Part shown: positions 6,682 through 13,749 of the stretch, piece by piece | Numbering within the stretch: position 1 is the stretch's first letter | Layout of the letters: each line of letters starts with the position of its first letter | Assembly: GCF_001730315.1 (NCBI RefSeq) | Contig: NZ_MIKC01000004.1 | Coordinates: 1-64,000 of the forward strand | DNA from: Enterococcus ureilyticus | GTDB taxonomy: Bacteria > Bacillota > Bacilli > Lactobacillales > Enterococcaceae | DNA length: 64,000 nucleotides | Direction: 5' to 3' | Made by a program: the position numbers and the translations under genes | Notes under the pieces: generated by a model | What the model was told of the DNA's origin: nothing | Seen by the model: only the letters and a program-made list of their open reading frames with translations | The model's database searches: none

Positions 6682-8586
6682 ATGATTCGTATTGAAAATG
6701 TAACGAAAAGTTATCAACTAAAAGATGAAACGATAACCGTTTTAAAAGAACTTTCTTTTGATATCTATTCGGGTTTAACGTATATTTCAGGGAAATCCGG
6801 AAGTGGGAAATCCACTTTATTGAATATTATTGGTGGGATCGATCAGGCAAGTAGCGGTCAAATTTACTATGATGATCTAGAAGTCACTGATTATTCAGAA
6901 AAGGAATGGGCTGAGTTTAGGAAAAAAAATGTTGGGTTTATTTTTCAATCCTTCAATCTTTTAGACCATTTGACTGCTCTGGAAAATGTAGAAATCAGCT
7001 TAATGCTTGCAGGTGTAGAGAAGAAAAAAAGGCGGGCAAAAGCGCAAACTCTTTTAGAAAAAGTTCATATGACAGAGTATAGCCGACACCGACCAGGCGA
7101 ATTAAGTGGCGGGCAAAAGCAACGGATTGCTATTGCCCGAGCTTTAGCCAATGATCCAAACGTCATTCTTGCAGATGAACCAACAGGGGCTTTAGATAGT
7201 AAAAATTCAGATGAAGTAATGGCTGTTTTAAAAGAAATTAGTGAAGAGGCTGGCAAAACAGTGGTCGTCATCACGCATTCAAAAAAATATACCTCACTTG
7301 CTGATCAAATCATCTATTTGAAAGACGGCAAAATTGAAGAAATCCAACAGCAAACAACGATAGTTGCTCATTCAAAAGCAGTGGTGAACACTGTTCGTAA
7401 TTTTTCGTTGTTATCGACCCTTAAATTGGCGTTTAGCAATATGAAAAAAAGGAAAGCAAGAACATTTATTACAGCTTTAGGCGCTTCTGTAGGAATCTTT
7501 GGTATTTTGATGATCACGTTTTTAGTAGCAGGTTTAACAAAGCAAATGAATACGATTGCCTCAGACCGAGTGAGTGAAAATACACTTGTTGTTTCCAAAG
7601 AAGATAAGCAACTATCGCCTGTTTCAGATAAAAAGAAGTTAGCGAGAGTGGATGATGTGGCTCTTGTTTATGAAACGAACCGTTTCCGTACACAATTAGA
7701 GTATGGAGAAAAGCAGCTACAGGCTGAAGCAATCAATATTGCACCAAAAAAATCAACTATTTCTGAGAATTATATTGATTTGGGGGAAGTTCCTTTAAAT
7801 CCAGGTGAAATCGCTTTGTCAGAAGAGATAGCGAAGCAATTATTCACACAGTCAACAGAAGCTTTAAATAAAAAAGTGACAGTAAAAACGCAGTTGATTA
7901 CAGCGGATACAACAGCCGTCTATCCTGTAGTAAGTAGTGAATTTACGATCATAGGTATTTTCAAAGATGAAGAACAGCATCAAGCAAGAGTTGAGCTATC
8001 CTATAAAAGTGCACAGCAACTGATGCAAAAGGACGAATCCACCAAAAATCTGACGAATTACTTTACCATTGTTCCAAAAAATTTAAACAGTATCGATGGA
8101 CTAATGAAACAACTAACGAAAATGAACTATTCTTCTGAAGATAATACATTAACATCAATGAAAAATTACTTGAACATTGCCAGAAGTATTTTGGTCGTCC
8201 TATCGTCGATTTCATTAGTTGTCTCTACGTTATTGATTTGTGTTGTATTGTATATCAGTGTGACGGAACGAACTAAAGAAATCGGTATTATGAAAGCTTT
8301 AGGTGCGACACCTACGAACATTCAGCGTTTATTTCTTGTTGAAGGTGGATTGATTGGATTGGCAGGTGGTGTCTTGGGCTTAGTTTCTGCACTAGGAATT
8401 TCTTATGCTTTAAATGCAGTGATCGAACACGCTGTTAAGTCGATCAAGTTTCAGTTCTTTACGTTTGATGTAGCAATTATCGTCGTGTTATTGGCTTTTA
8501 GTGTTTTGATTGGTGTATTGGCAGCTTATTTTCCAGCTAGGTCAGCTAGTAAGAAAGTCCCTTTGGAAGCATTGCGTTTTGAATAA
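6682..8586 (+). CDS. MacB-type ABC transporter, ATPase fused to FtsX-like permease (second copy)
   Basis: This is a 634-residue paralogue of the preceding transporter, starting 10 bases after it behind GAGGTG. Walker A (GKSGSGKST), LSGGQ and LADEPTGALD are intact, so both ATPase sites look active. The permease half has the same plan of one helix, an external domain and three helices, but its external domain has diverged from the first copy. That suggests distinct roles in a heterodimer rather than simple redundancy. Substrate assignment to the short peptides is by neighbourhood. Confidence 0.85.
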   Translation: MIRIENVTKSYQLKDETITVLKELSFDIYSGLTYISGKSGSGKSTLLNIIGGIDQASSGQIYYDDLEVTDYSEKEWAEFRKKNVGFIFQSFNLLDHLTALENVEISLMLAGVEKKKRRAKAQTLLEKVHMTEYSRHRPGELSGGQKQRIAIARALANDPNVILADEPTGALDSKNSDEVMAVLKEISEEAGKTVVVITHSKKYTSLADQIIYLKDGKIEEIQQQTTIVAHSKAVVNTVRNFSLLSTLKLAFSNMKKRKARTFITALGASVGIFGILMITFLVAGLTKQMNTIASDRVSENTLVVSKEDKQLSPVSDKKKLARVDDVALVYETNRFRTQLEYGEKQLQAEAINIAPKKSTISENYIDLGEVPLNPGEIALSEEIAKQLFTQSTEALNKKVTVKTQLITADTTAVYPVVSSEFTIIGIFKDEEQHQARVELSYKSAQQLMQKDESTKNLTNYFTIVPKNLNSIDGLMKQLTKMNYSSEDNTLTSMKNYLNIARSILVVLSSISLVVSTLLICVVLYISVTERTKEIGIMKALGATPTNIQRLFLVEGGLIGLAGGVLGLVSALGISYALNAVIEHAVKSIKFQFFTFDVAIIVVLLAFSVLIGVLAAYFPARSASKKVPLEALRFE

Positions 8587-8606
8587 CACAGAAAGGAGCA
8601 GCTTTA

Positions 8607-8936
8607 ATGGTTCAAGGTGTATTAATTGATAATCAGAAAGAAACGATTTTGGTTCCATTCAGTGAACTTCTCTATATTCAGACGACAGAAAATTCGCATA
8701 AATTGAAAATCGTTACCTTAAAAAATAGTCACTATATCTATAGCTCATTAGATAAACTAGAAGTAGAATATCCTGCGCTCATTCGTTGTCATCGAACGAC
8801 CTTAGTCAATCCTAAAGCAATCAAAGGAATCGATAAAAAGAAACGAGCAATCATCTTCTTTGAAAGCCCTCAGGAAACATGTAATATTTCAAGACGTGTC
8901 TACCAGAATTTGCGTCTATCTTGGTTAGAATATTAG
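8607..8936 (+). CDS. Stand-alone LytTR DNA-binding protein
   Basis: The 109 residues cover a LytTR domain only. VPFSELLYIQTTENSHKLKI, RCHRTTLVNPKAIKGID and the C-terminal strands align closely with the C-terminal half of the AgrA-type regulator encoded at 11175-11924 (VPFADILFFETTEITHKIRL, RCHRSYVLNVGNIQSVD). No receiver domain is present. It is the fourth gene of the M50 operon, 20 bases after the second transporter, with AAAGGAG upstream. It may regulate the two divergent operons through the inverted repeat at 3503-3528, alone or with the receiver-like protein at 2950-3390. Confidence 0.85.
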   Translation: MVQGVLIDNQKETILVPFSELLYIQTTENSHKLKIVTLKNSHYIYSSLDKLEVEYPALIRCHRTTLVNPKAIKGIDKKKRAIIFFESPQETCNISRRVYQNLRLSWLEY

Positions 8937-8954
8937 GAGACTAAATGTTGCAAC

Positions 8955-8992
8955 AGACGAAGGAACAACAAATAACGACTGTTCCTTCGTCT
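8955..8992 (+). terminator. Long perfect inverted repeat after the M50 operon
   Basis: AGACGAAGGAAC (8955-8966) and GTTCCTTCGTCT (8981-8992) are a perfect 12-bp stem with a 14-base loop. There is no long T run, so it may be a weak terminator or an mRNA-protecting structure separating the M50 operon from agr. The bases 8993-9168 carry TATAAT-like boxes near 9106-9111 and 9140-9150 for agr transcription. Confidence 0.55.
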
Positions 8993-9168
8993 ATTTGGCG
9001 TAAATTATTGATCATCTTCAAGCTAAAACAATAAGTGAGAAGCTAATTTTTCATTATTTTCTACAAGGCGAAAACATTTTGAGGTGGAAAACGAACCGTT
9101 TAGGGTATATAATGACTAAAACATTTCCTTTCTTTTGTATAATTAAATTGTCATAAGGAGGGAAAATT

Positions 9169-9759
9169 ATGTATCATTCGATTTCATTATTTATTCTTAG
9201 AAAGAAACTCAATTGTGATCATTTTTTATCAACAGAGGAATTTGCCTATGCAGTATATAATCTAGAAATGTTACTGATTAATCTAGAGAAAGTCATCACT
9301 ATTTATCTTTTTTCCTATATTTTTCTGACTATTCAAACAACATTGATTGTTCACTTGTCTTATTTTTTGATTCGACTGTTTGCAGGAGGATGGCATGCCC
9401 AGTCTTCAAAAGGGTGTACTCTTAGTTCGATTTTTATCTTTATGTTGCTTCCTAATCTTGTACAGTCATTGCAGGTTACGGTGAACACATCGTTGTTTAT
9501 CATTCTTGCGATGGGGATATGTGCGACTATTTGGACCTATGCGCCTGCTGGGACAGAGAAGCGAACGATAACGGATGCTGTATTACGCAGAAAATTAAAG
9601 CAAAAATCATTATTCGTTACATGCCTCCTACTAGTATTTGCTTATGTAACACCCGTAGCCGATTTACGTACGCTAATGCTGTTAGGCATAGGTATTGAAA
9701 CAATGACGATCCATCCCTGTTTCTATCAACTAATGAAAAGAGGAAATAAAAATGATTAA
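9169..9759 (+). CDS. agrB: AgrB-family cysteine protease processing the autoinducing peptide
   Basis: This 196-residue multi-pass membrane protein carries the AgrB catalytic pair: His76 in AGGWHAQ and Cys83 seven residues later. AgrB cuts the C-terminal tail of AgrD and forms the thiolactone ring. It starts behind an excellent ribosome binding site (AAGGAGGG), and its stop overlaps the start of agrD. The length is usual for the family. It is an FsrB/AgrB relative; which enterococcal agr class it belongs to cannot be settled here. Confidence 0.92.
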   Translation: MYHSISLFILRKKLNCDHFLSTEEFAYAVYNLEMLLINLEKVITIYLFSYIFLTIQTTLIVHLSYFLIRLFAGGWHAQSSKGCTLSSIFIFMLLPNLVQSLQVTVNTSLFIILAMGICATIWTYAPAGTEKRTITDAVLRRKLKQKSLFVTCLLLVFAYVTPVADLRTLMLLGIGIETMTIHPCFYQLMKRGNKND

Positions 9760-9880
9760 AAATGTGAAAATCCAAAAATTAATTCGAAAATATTTGCTCA
9801 ATACTTCCTACGTTTGTCCTTATTTTTTCTATGAACCAACACATCCAAAGCTGAACAAGTCTAAAGAGACGTCGAAATGA
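9752..9880 (+). CDS. agrD: AgrD-type autoinducing peptide precursor
   Basis: This 42-residue gene begins inside the end of agrB (8-base overlap), and its stop overlaps agrC. It has the AgrD plan: a basic amphipathic N-terminus, a central block containing NTSYVCPYFFYEPTHPK, and a charged tail. As I recall the Listeria precursor, its ring sequence is followed directly by YEP. By that analogy the ring here would be Cys-Pro-Tyr-Phe-Phe closed as a thiolactone, with a short N-terminal extension of unknown length. That ring is a prediction. Confidence 0.85.
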   Translation: MIKNVKIQKLIRKYLLNTSYVCPYFFYEPTHPKLNKSKETSK

Positions 9881-11178
9881 TTCCGAGTATTACGCTTCTA
9901 GTATTACTTTTGATTCAACTTGTAGCACTTATGCTGATTTATCAGCAAATCAGTAAATCAACACTATTCTGGAAGGAAATTGTAGGACTCTTTTTAGTGG
10001 CCTTTCTTACGTTGTCCTTTATGAATTATTTTTTCTATTTAATTATTATCCTATACTTCTACGTGATAGGAATACGGCATCATTTAAAGAATAAAAAGCA
10101 TCTAGCTGCCTTTTACGCCATTTACAGCGTGACAATTTTATCCGTGATTGGAAATATCGTGCAATTACTAATCGACAAGTTTTTTTCGACGAATATTCCG
10201 ATTACATTATTGTTACAATTGGCACCATTCTTTATGAATACCTTGATGCTTCATCTGTTCAAAACCAATTTTGATTTTCTAGTAGAAAATTATGAACAGA
10301 TCAATAAAAAAATTCTGGTCAATATTAATGCCTTACTGTTCCTTTTATGCACCATTCAGTTTATTGGTTATTTTTTCGAACTAAGAAGCCAGAATATAGA
10401 CCGATTGAATGTGATGAAAACCTTTGCTTTTTTTGTGATTATTCTTATTTTGTTGTTTTATTTGAATATGAAAACGCAACTACTCCAAAAAGAACAGCTG
10501 GAGAAACTAAAGGAAATGCAACTGAACGATCTAACGGAATATACCGCCCAAATTGAAGCTTTATATGGAGAAATCCGTAGTATTCGCCACGATTATGTGA
10601 ACATTATTGCTAGCTTGAAAACTGGGATCGAAGAAAATGATATGGCACAGGTGAAAGAAATTTACACGGATGTTTTAAGTGAAGTGAAACAATCATTACA
10701 AAACCAAAAATATGATCTGATACAGCTTAGGAAAATCAAAATCCCAGCTGTAAAGGGAATCCTTTCGGCAAAACTGTTGGCAGCCCTTCAAAAAGAGATT
10801 GTTGTAAATATAGAAATTTTGAATGAGGTAGAAGAATCCTACTTTAATACATTAGATTTTATTCGGATTCTTTCAATCTTTTTAGATAATGCGATTGAAG
10901 CAGCTAGTATTTCAGATCAAAAACAAGTGACGATTTGCTTGATTCAAGAAACAAATAAGCAAGTTATTATTATTAACAATTCCACACGAGACACCGTGAT
11001 CGACAAGCGAAAGATGTTTACTAAAGGCTATTCCACCAAAGGAGAGCAACGTGGTTTAGGCTTAGCGATCGTAAAAGATATTTTAGGCAATTATCCTAAT
11101 GCGTCGTTAGAGACAGAGTTTCAAGCAAATCATCTTACGCACACAGTAGTGATTCAGAAGAAAGGAGCAACAGGATGA
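9877..11178 (+). CDS. agrC: AgrC-type sensor histidine kinase
   Basis: The 433-residue protein has about six N-terminal membrane helices for peptide sensing and a coiled region near residue 200. An HPK10 kinase core follows, with the phosphoacceptor His238 in SIRHDYVN, the N box DNAIEAA and the G box GLGLAIV. Its start overlaps agrD and its end overlaps agrA, so the three are translationally coupled. All kinase motifs are present. Confidence 0.92.
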   Translation: MIPSITLLVLLLIQLVALMLIYQQISKSTLFWKEIVGLFLVAFLTLSFMNYFFYLIIILYFYVIGIRHHLKNKKHLAAFYAIYSVTILSVIGNIVQLLIDKFFSTNIPITLLLQLAPFFMNTLMLHLFKTNFDFLVENYEQINKKILVNINALLFLLCTIQFIGYFFELRSQNIDRLNVMKTFAFFVIILILLFYLNMKTQLLQKEQLEKLKEMQLNDLTEYTAQIEALYGEIRSIRHDYVNIIASLKTGIEENDMAQVKEIYTDVLSEVKQSLQNQKYDLIQLRKIKIPAVKGILSAKLLAALQKEIVVNIEILNEVEESYFNTLDFIRILSIFLDNAIEAASISDQKQVTICLIQETNKQVIIINNSTRDTVIDKRKMFTKGYSTKGEQRGLGLAIVKDILGNYPNASLETEFQANHLTHTVVIQKKGATG

Positions 11179-11924
11179 ATGTTTTTATACTAGAGGATGA
11201 TTTGTTTCAGCAGCAGTACTTAAAACGAATGATCGAGCGAATCGTAAAGCAAAACCTTTGGATGTGTACCAAGCTTATTGCGACATCGAAACCCAAAGAA
11301 TTACTGGCTGAAATTGCGAATAGTCAAAACGGTGCGAATATTTATTTTTTAGATATTGAAATCAAACGAGAGCAACAGGCAGGACTGGAGCTAGCCAAAG
11401 AAATCAGACTGCTGGACCCTTTTGGACAATTGATTTTTGTTTCTACTCATTCTGAATTTCTACCCATTACCTTCAAATATAAATTGACTGCTTTGGATTT
11501 TATTGACAAGGGGTTTGATGAAACTGAATTTTCTAAACGTGTCGAAGAATGTCTGGAGATTGCATTTACCAATAAAAAAGAGTTGGTTGCTTCTGATGCA
11601 TTTGTGTTTAAAAATCAACATTCCGATTTTCAAGTTCCTTTTGCGGATATTTTATTTTTTGAGACAACGGAAATCACCCACAAGATCCGCTTGATCACAA
11701 AAAATCGATACACGGAATTTTATGCTAAGCTTCAAGAAATCGAAGCGATGGATTCTCGTTTTTATCGTTGTCATCGCTCGTATGTTCTCAATGTTGGCAA
11801 CATTCAGTCTGTGGACAGAGTGAATAAGCTGGCCTTTTTTGATGGAGAGGAACAATGTATGATTGCGAGAAATAAAGTGAAAGAATTAGTCCATAAATTA
11901 GAAGAAGTTCGGTTGATTCGGTGA
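11175..11924 (+). CDS. agrA: AgrA-type response regulator, receiver plus LytTR
   Basis: The 249-residue protein has a receiver domain (about 1-125) with the acidic pair EDD at 7-9 and the phosphoacceptor Asp60 in FLDIE, and a LytTR DNA-binding domain (about 140-245). It starts at ATG 11175 inside the stop of agrC behind AAAGGAG. It is the intact counterpart of the split pair at 2950-3390 and 8607-8936, which suggests those arose from an agrA duplication. Expected targets are its own promoter and possibly the divergent promoter near 3500. Confidence 0.93.
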   Translation: MNVFILEDDLFQQQYLKRMIERIVKQNLWMCTKLIATSKPKELLAEIANSQNGANIYFLDIEIKREQQAGLELAKEIRLLDPFGQLIFVSTHSEFLPITFKYKLTALDFIDKGFDETEFSKRVEECLEIAFTNKKELVASDAFVFKNQHSDFQVPFADILFFETTEITHKIRLITKNRYTEFYAKLQEIEAMDSRFYRCHRSYVLNVGNIQSVDRVNKLAFFDGEEQCMIARNKVKELVHKLEEVRLIR

Positions 11925-12240
11925 AAATAGTCAAATGGATAAAAACAAGCAGCTACTTATCATGTGATAGCAAAAAATGGTTGGTTGTGACAATACGATA
12001 AGCAGCAGCTTGAAATCCGCAAGTTCTGGTCGTTTGCGCATTTTTTACTCAATACTTGATTTTCCGCTAAATCAAGTATTAAGGGTACGGCTATCTTAAG
12101 AGTAGAACGGGACATTTTATCCTTCAATCGGGTTGAAAATTATTTACTGGTTCTGTGTTCTGTCCTATTTTGTACGCATTGACTCAGCTGCCTTTTTTGA
12201 TTGAATGACAAATGTCTGGTAGCGATCACTCAGAAGATAC
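11925..12240. other. Non-coding region with two strong inverted repeats
   Basis: No gene is supported. An imperfect 16-base arm at 11945-11960 is complementary to 11996-12011 and may end the agr transcript. A perfect 12-bp palindrome, AATACTTGATTT (12050-12061) with AAATCAAGTATT (12068-12079), has a 6-base loop and no T run on either side, so it looks more like a protein-binding site or a small RNA element than a terminator. Confidence 0.5.
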
Positions 12241-12243
12241 CCG

Positions 12244-12347
12244 ATCGTAAGCACCAGTTGGTAGAATGCAAATACGAAAGGAGTCGTATTTGAAAGGAGA
12301 GAAAGGTGCTTACGATGTATAAAAAGAGCGAAAAAAGACGGCATTAG
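12244..12347 (+). other. Nested hairpin over a ribosome binding site and a 10-codon reading frame
   Basis: ATCGTAAGCACC (12244-12255) pairs perfectly with GGTGCTTACGAT (12305-12316). Inside it AAATACG (12270-12276) pairs with CGTATTT (12285-12291), and the small loop holds AAAGGAG. The right arm of the outer stem contains the start of a 10-codon frame (12315-12347) that follows a second GAAAGGAG. The arrangement would hide a start codon in RNA. Whether it is translated is unknown. Confidence 0.4.
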
Positions 12348-12362
12348 CTACCAACTAATACC
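12331..12362 (-). terminator. Minus-strand terminator-like hairpin in the first tandem unit
   Basis: On the minus strand GGTATTAG and CTAATGCC pair with one G-T wobble, and TTTTTT follows within four bases. A similar hairpin recurs at 12598-12630 in the second unit. Confidence 0.4.
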
Positions 12363-12446
12363 GTACAAAAGTGCAACAAATACCCACCAACTGCTTCAAT
12401 CGACACAAGAATTGTAAAAAACACTAGTATTTCTTACAAAAATTGA

Positions 12447-12562
12447 GTAAAATGAAAGAGTCGATATGAAAATATTGACTTCGGCAACTTATATTATTAG
12501 TTTGTGCTGATAATATGAGGCTCTGTATTTGGGTTACCGCCCTTGTACAGAGTGCCTTTTTA
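12447..12562 (+). ncRNA. Candidate small RNA, tandem copy 1
   Basis: A promoter-like pair (TTGTAA 12412-12417, TACAAA 12435-12440, 17-base spacer) precedes a stretch with the stem-loop TATTATTAG-TTTGTG-CTGATAATA and then a GC-richer terminator hairpin (GGCTCTGTA with TACAGAG-TGCC) and a T run ending near 12562. The stem-loop and terminator recur almost unchanged at 12743-12824. No reading frame of note is present. The start is estimated from the promoter. Confidence 0.45.
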
Positions 12563-12597
12563 TTTTGTTTTTCGCTCTAATTACCTGATTTTAAACA

Positions 12598-12630
12598 CAA
12601 AAAAATGATATTAGTCAGCTACTAATACCA
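12598..12630 (-). terminator. Minus-strand terminator-like hairpin in the second tandem unit
   Basis: On the minus strand GGTATTAG pairs with CTAATATC across a 7-base loop and is followed by a run of seven T. It is the counterpart of the hairpin at 12331-12362 and lies at the same relative position before the second small RNA. Confidence 0.4.
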
Positions 12631-12719
12631 TGAAGCGTTCGTTAAATAACCATTCACTACCAGGATCGAGTACGTAAAAAAGAATGGCAATCCGTTCTTA
12701 CTTTTAGTACAATAAGGGT

Positions 12720-12824
12720 AGTCAATAAGAAATTATTGGCGAGGCAACTTGTATTATTAGTTTGTGCTGATAATACAGGGCTCTGTTTTGAAGATTACCG
12801 TCTTCTGACAGGGCGTCTTTTTTT
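12720..12824 (+). ncRNA. Candidate small RNA, tandem copy 2
   Basis: ATGGCA (12684-12689) and TACAAT (12708-12713) with an 18-base spacer form a plausible promoter. The transcript would share with copy 1 the block GGCAACTT, the stem-loop TATTATTAG-TTTGTG-CTGATAATA, and a terminator hairpin (GCTCTGT with ACAGGGC) ending in seven T. Copy 2 differs in the terminator loop, where an extra GAAGA/TCTTC arm has compensating bases, which argues for a selected RNA structure. Confidence 0.45.
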
Positions 12825-13055
12825 ATTTTATGTTGTAAATTTATTCTAACTTAAAGGGGTTGGGATAGTCAATAGAATACTTGTGAAAGAATTTGAATTA
12901 TCAAAAGAGTCCAAAAAAATGGACAAATATGATAAAAGTATGGGATTTTTTAAGATTTATTTGCGTTGTTTGACATTCATTCATGGACGAATGCTTACGT
13001 GGCTAAAAATAACTGTCTAAGCTTCTTTTTATGCGCTAAACTGAAACAAAAGTAG
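12825..13055. other. Non-coding stretch without recognised features
   Basis: About 230 bases with no credible gene. A TTGACA at 12979-12984 could be a -35 box, but no good -10 box follows at the right distance. Confidence 0.4.
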
Positions 13056-13084
13056 TTGAGATGAATAAAAACATGTGGTAAGAT
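13056..13084 (+). promoter_or_regulatory. Promoter of a very short RNA
   Basis: TTGAGA (13056-13061) and TAAGAT (13079-13084) are separated by exactly 17 bases. A hairpin terminator follows only about 30-50 bases later, so the product would be a roughly 50-base RNA antisense to the 3' end of the convergent small-protein transcript. Confidence 0.45.
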
Positions 13085-13090
13085 TGATTT

Positions 13091-13138
13091 GTAGATATTA
13101 TGAAACAAAAAAAGCCTGATTGGCGTCAGACTTCTTTT
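13091..13138 (+). ncRNA. Candidate antisense RNA of a type I toxin-antitoxin locus
   Basis: The start is estimated 7 bases after the -10 box. The RNA would end in the hairpin AGCCTGA-TTGGCG-TCAGACT followed by CTTCTTTT. The same hairpin read leftward is followed by seven T, so it can terminate both convergent transcripts, as in the enterococcal par (Fst) system. The role as antitoxin is an inference from this arrangement. Confidence 0.35.
13113..13132. terminator. Bidirectional terminator
   Basis: The stem AGCCTGA (13113-13119) with TCAGACT (13126-13132) has T-rich tracts on both outer sides, with one wobble pair on the minus strand. Confidence 0.5.
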
Positions 13139-13232
13139 GCTACTAATTTTGATACGTAACCTAAATAATTAGGCTTGCAAAAACAAGTTGGCATTCCTGA
13201 TTTAGTATCAAAAAAAGTATTGCATTACATAC

Positions 13233-13454
13233 TTATTTCTTTAACTGACCACAAGATGCCTTCGAAAACTTCTTGTTGGTCTTTTTTTTGCTTTTACATC
13301 TGATTTTAGTTCTTTTAGTTTTATGATGTTCTCTGATAATTAATGCAGGAATATCCATAAATAATACCAAAACAAATAAAATCACAGAAATCCATGCTGG
13401 AAATCCGCTGATATAGTTAAGCAAAAAAGTACATATAAGTGTACTTTGTTTCAT
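13233..13454 (-). CDS. Small membrane protein with a very basic tail, possible toxin
   Basis: This is a 73-residue protein with one long hydrophobic segment (about residues 17-41) and a Lys/Arg-rich C-terminal half. That plan is seen in membrane-acting type I toxins but is also common otherwise. ATG 13454 has GAGGG upstream; an earlier in-frame ATG lies at 13466. A plausible minus-strand promoter (TTGCGA and TATAGT, 13605-13576) lies upstream, and the transcript would converge on the short RNA at 13091. It is not similar to Fst as far as I can see. Confidence 0.4.
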   Translation of the reverse strand: MKQSTLICTFLLNYISGFPAWISVILFVLVLFMDIPALIIREHHKTKRTKIRCKSKKKTNKKFSKASCGQLKK

Positions 13455-13512
13455 TCTGACCCTCACGTAATTTATTTACCAAAACCAAAGTGAGTTTACA
13501 ATTATTTTTCAT
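13417..13512 (-). CDS. Possible 31-residue peptide overlapping the small membrane protein gene
   Basis: An ATG at 13512 is preceded by GGAGTG at a suitable distance and opens a 31-codon frame that runs into the start of the 73-residue gene in another frame. It might be a leader peptide controlling that gene, or a chance frame. No family is recognised. Confidence 0.25.
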   Translation of the reverse strand: MKNNCKLTLVLVNKLREGQNETKYTYMYFFA

Positions 13513-13575
13513 GTATCACACTCCATTTGATAGTATTAGGAGTGCTACTTGTTTTCTAATTATTCAGTTACCTAT

Positions 13576-13605
13576 AACTATATCAAATTTACATAGATAT
13601 TCGCA
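13576..13605 (-). promoter_or_regulatory. Promoter for the small membrane protein transcript
   Basis: On the minus strand TTGCGA (13605-13600) and TATAGT (13581-13576) are 18 bases apart. The predicted start near 13569 leaves a leader of about 55 bases before the 31-codon frame. Confidence 0.4.
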
Positions 13606-13749
13606 ATAGATATAGTAATATTTATTGATCTTTGTGTTTTTTTATTCATACTGTTAGCGAGTGAGACAAGATAGATAAAAAGGGTCTTTGCCAACGTTCG
13701 TTGATAAAGACTCTTTTTAAGAAGAACAATGATTCAGCTTGTTTATGAA

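Noticed and set aside
8940-9168. AgrA-type direct repeats before agrB
   Set aside because: No convincing pair of ACAGTT-like repeats at the usual spacing was found, so autoregulation of agr is not claimed from sequence.
12300-12760. Fst-like toxin peptide associated with the tandem small RNAs
   Set aside because: I translated short frames on both strands and found none with a hydrophobic core and charged tail like Fst; the units are described as non-coding.
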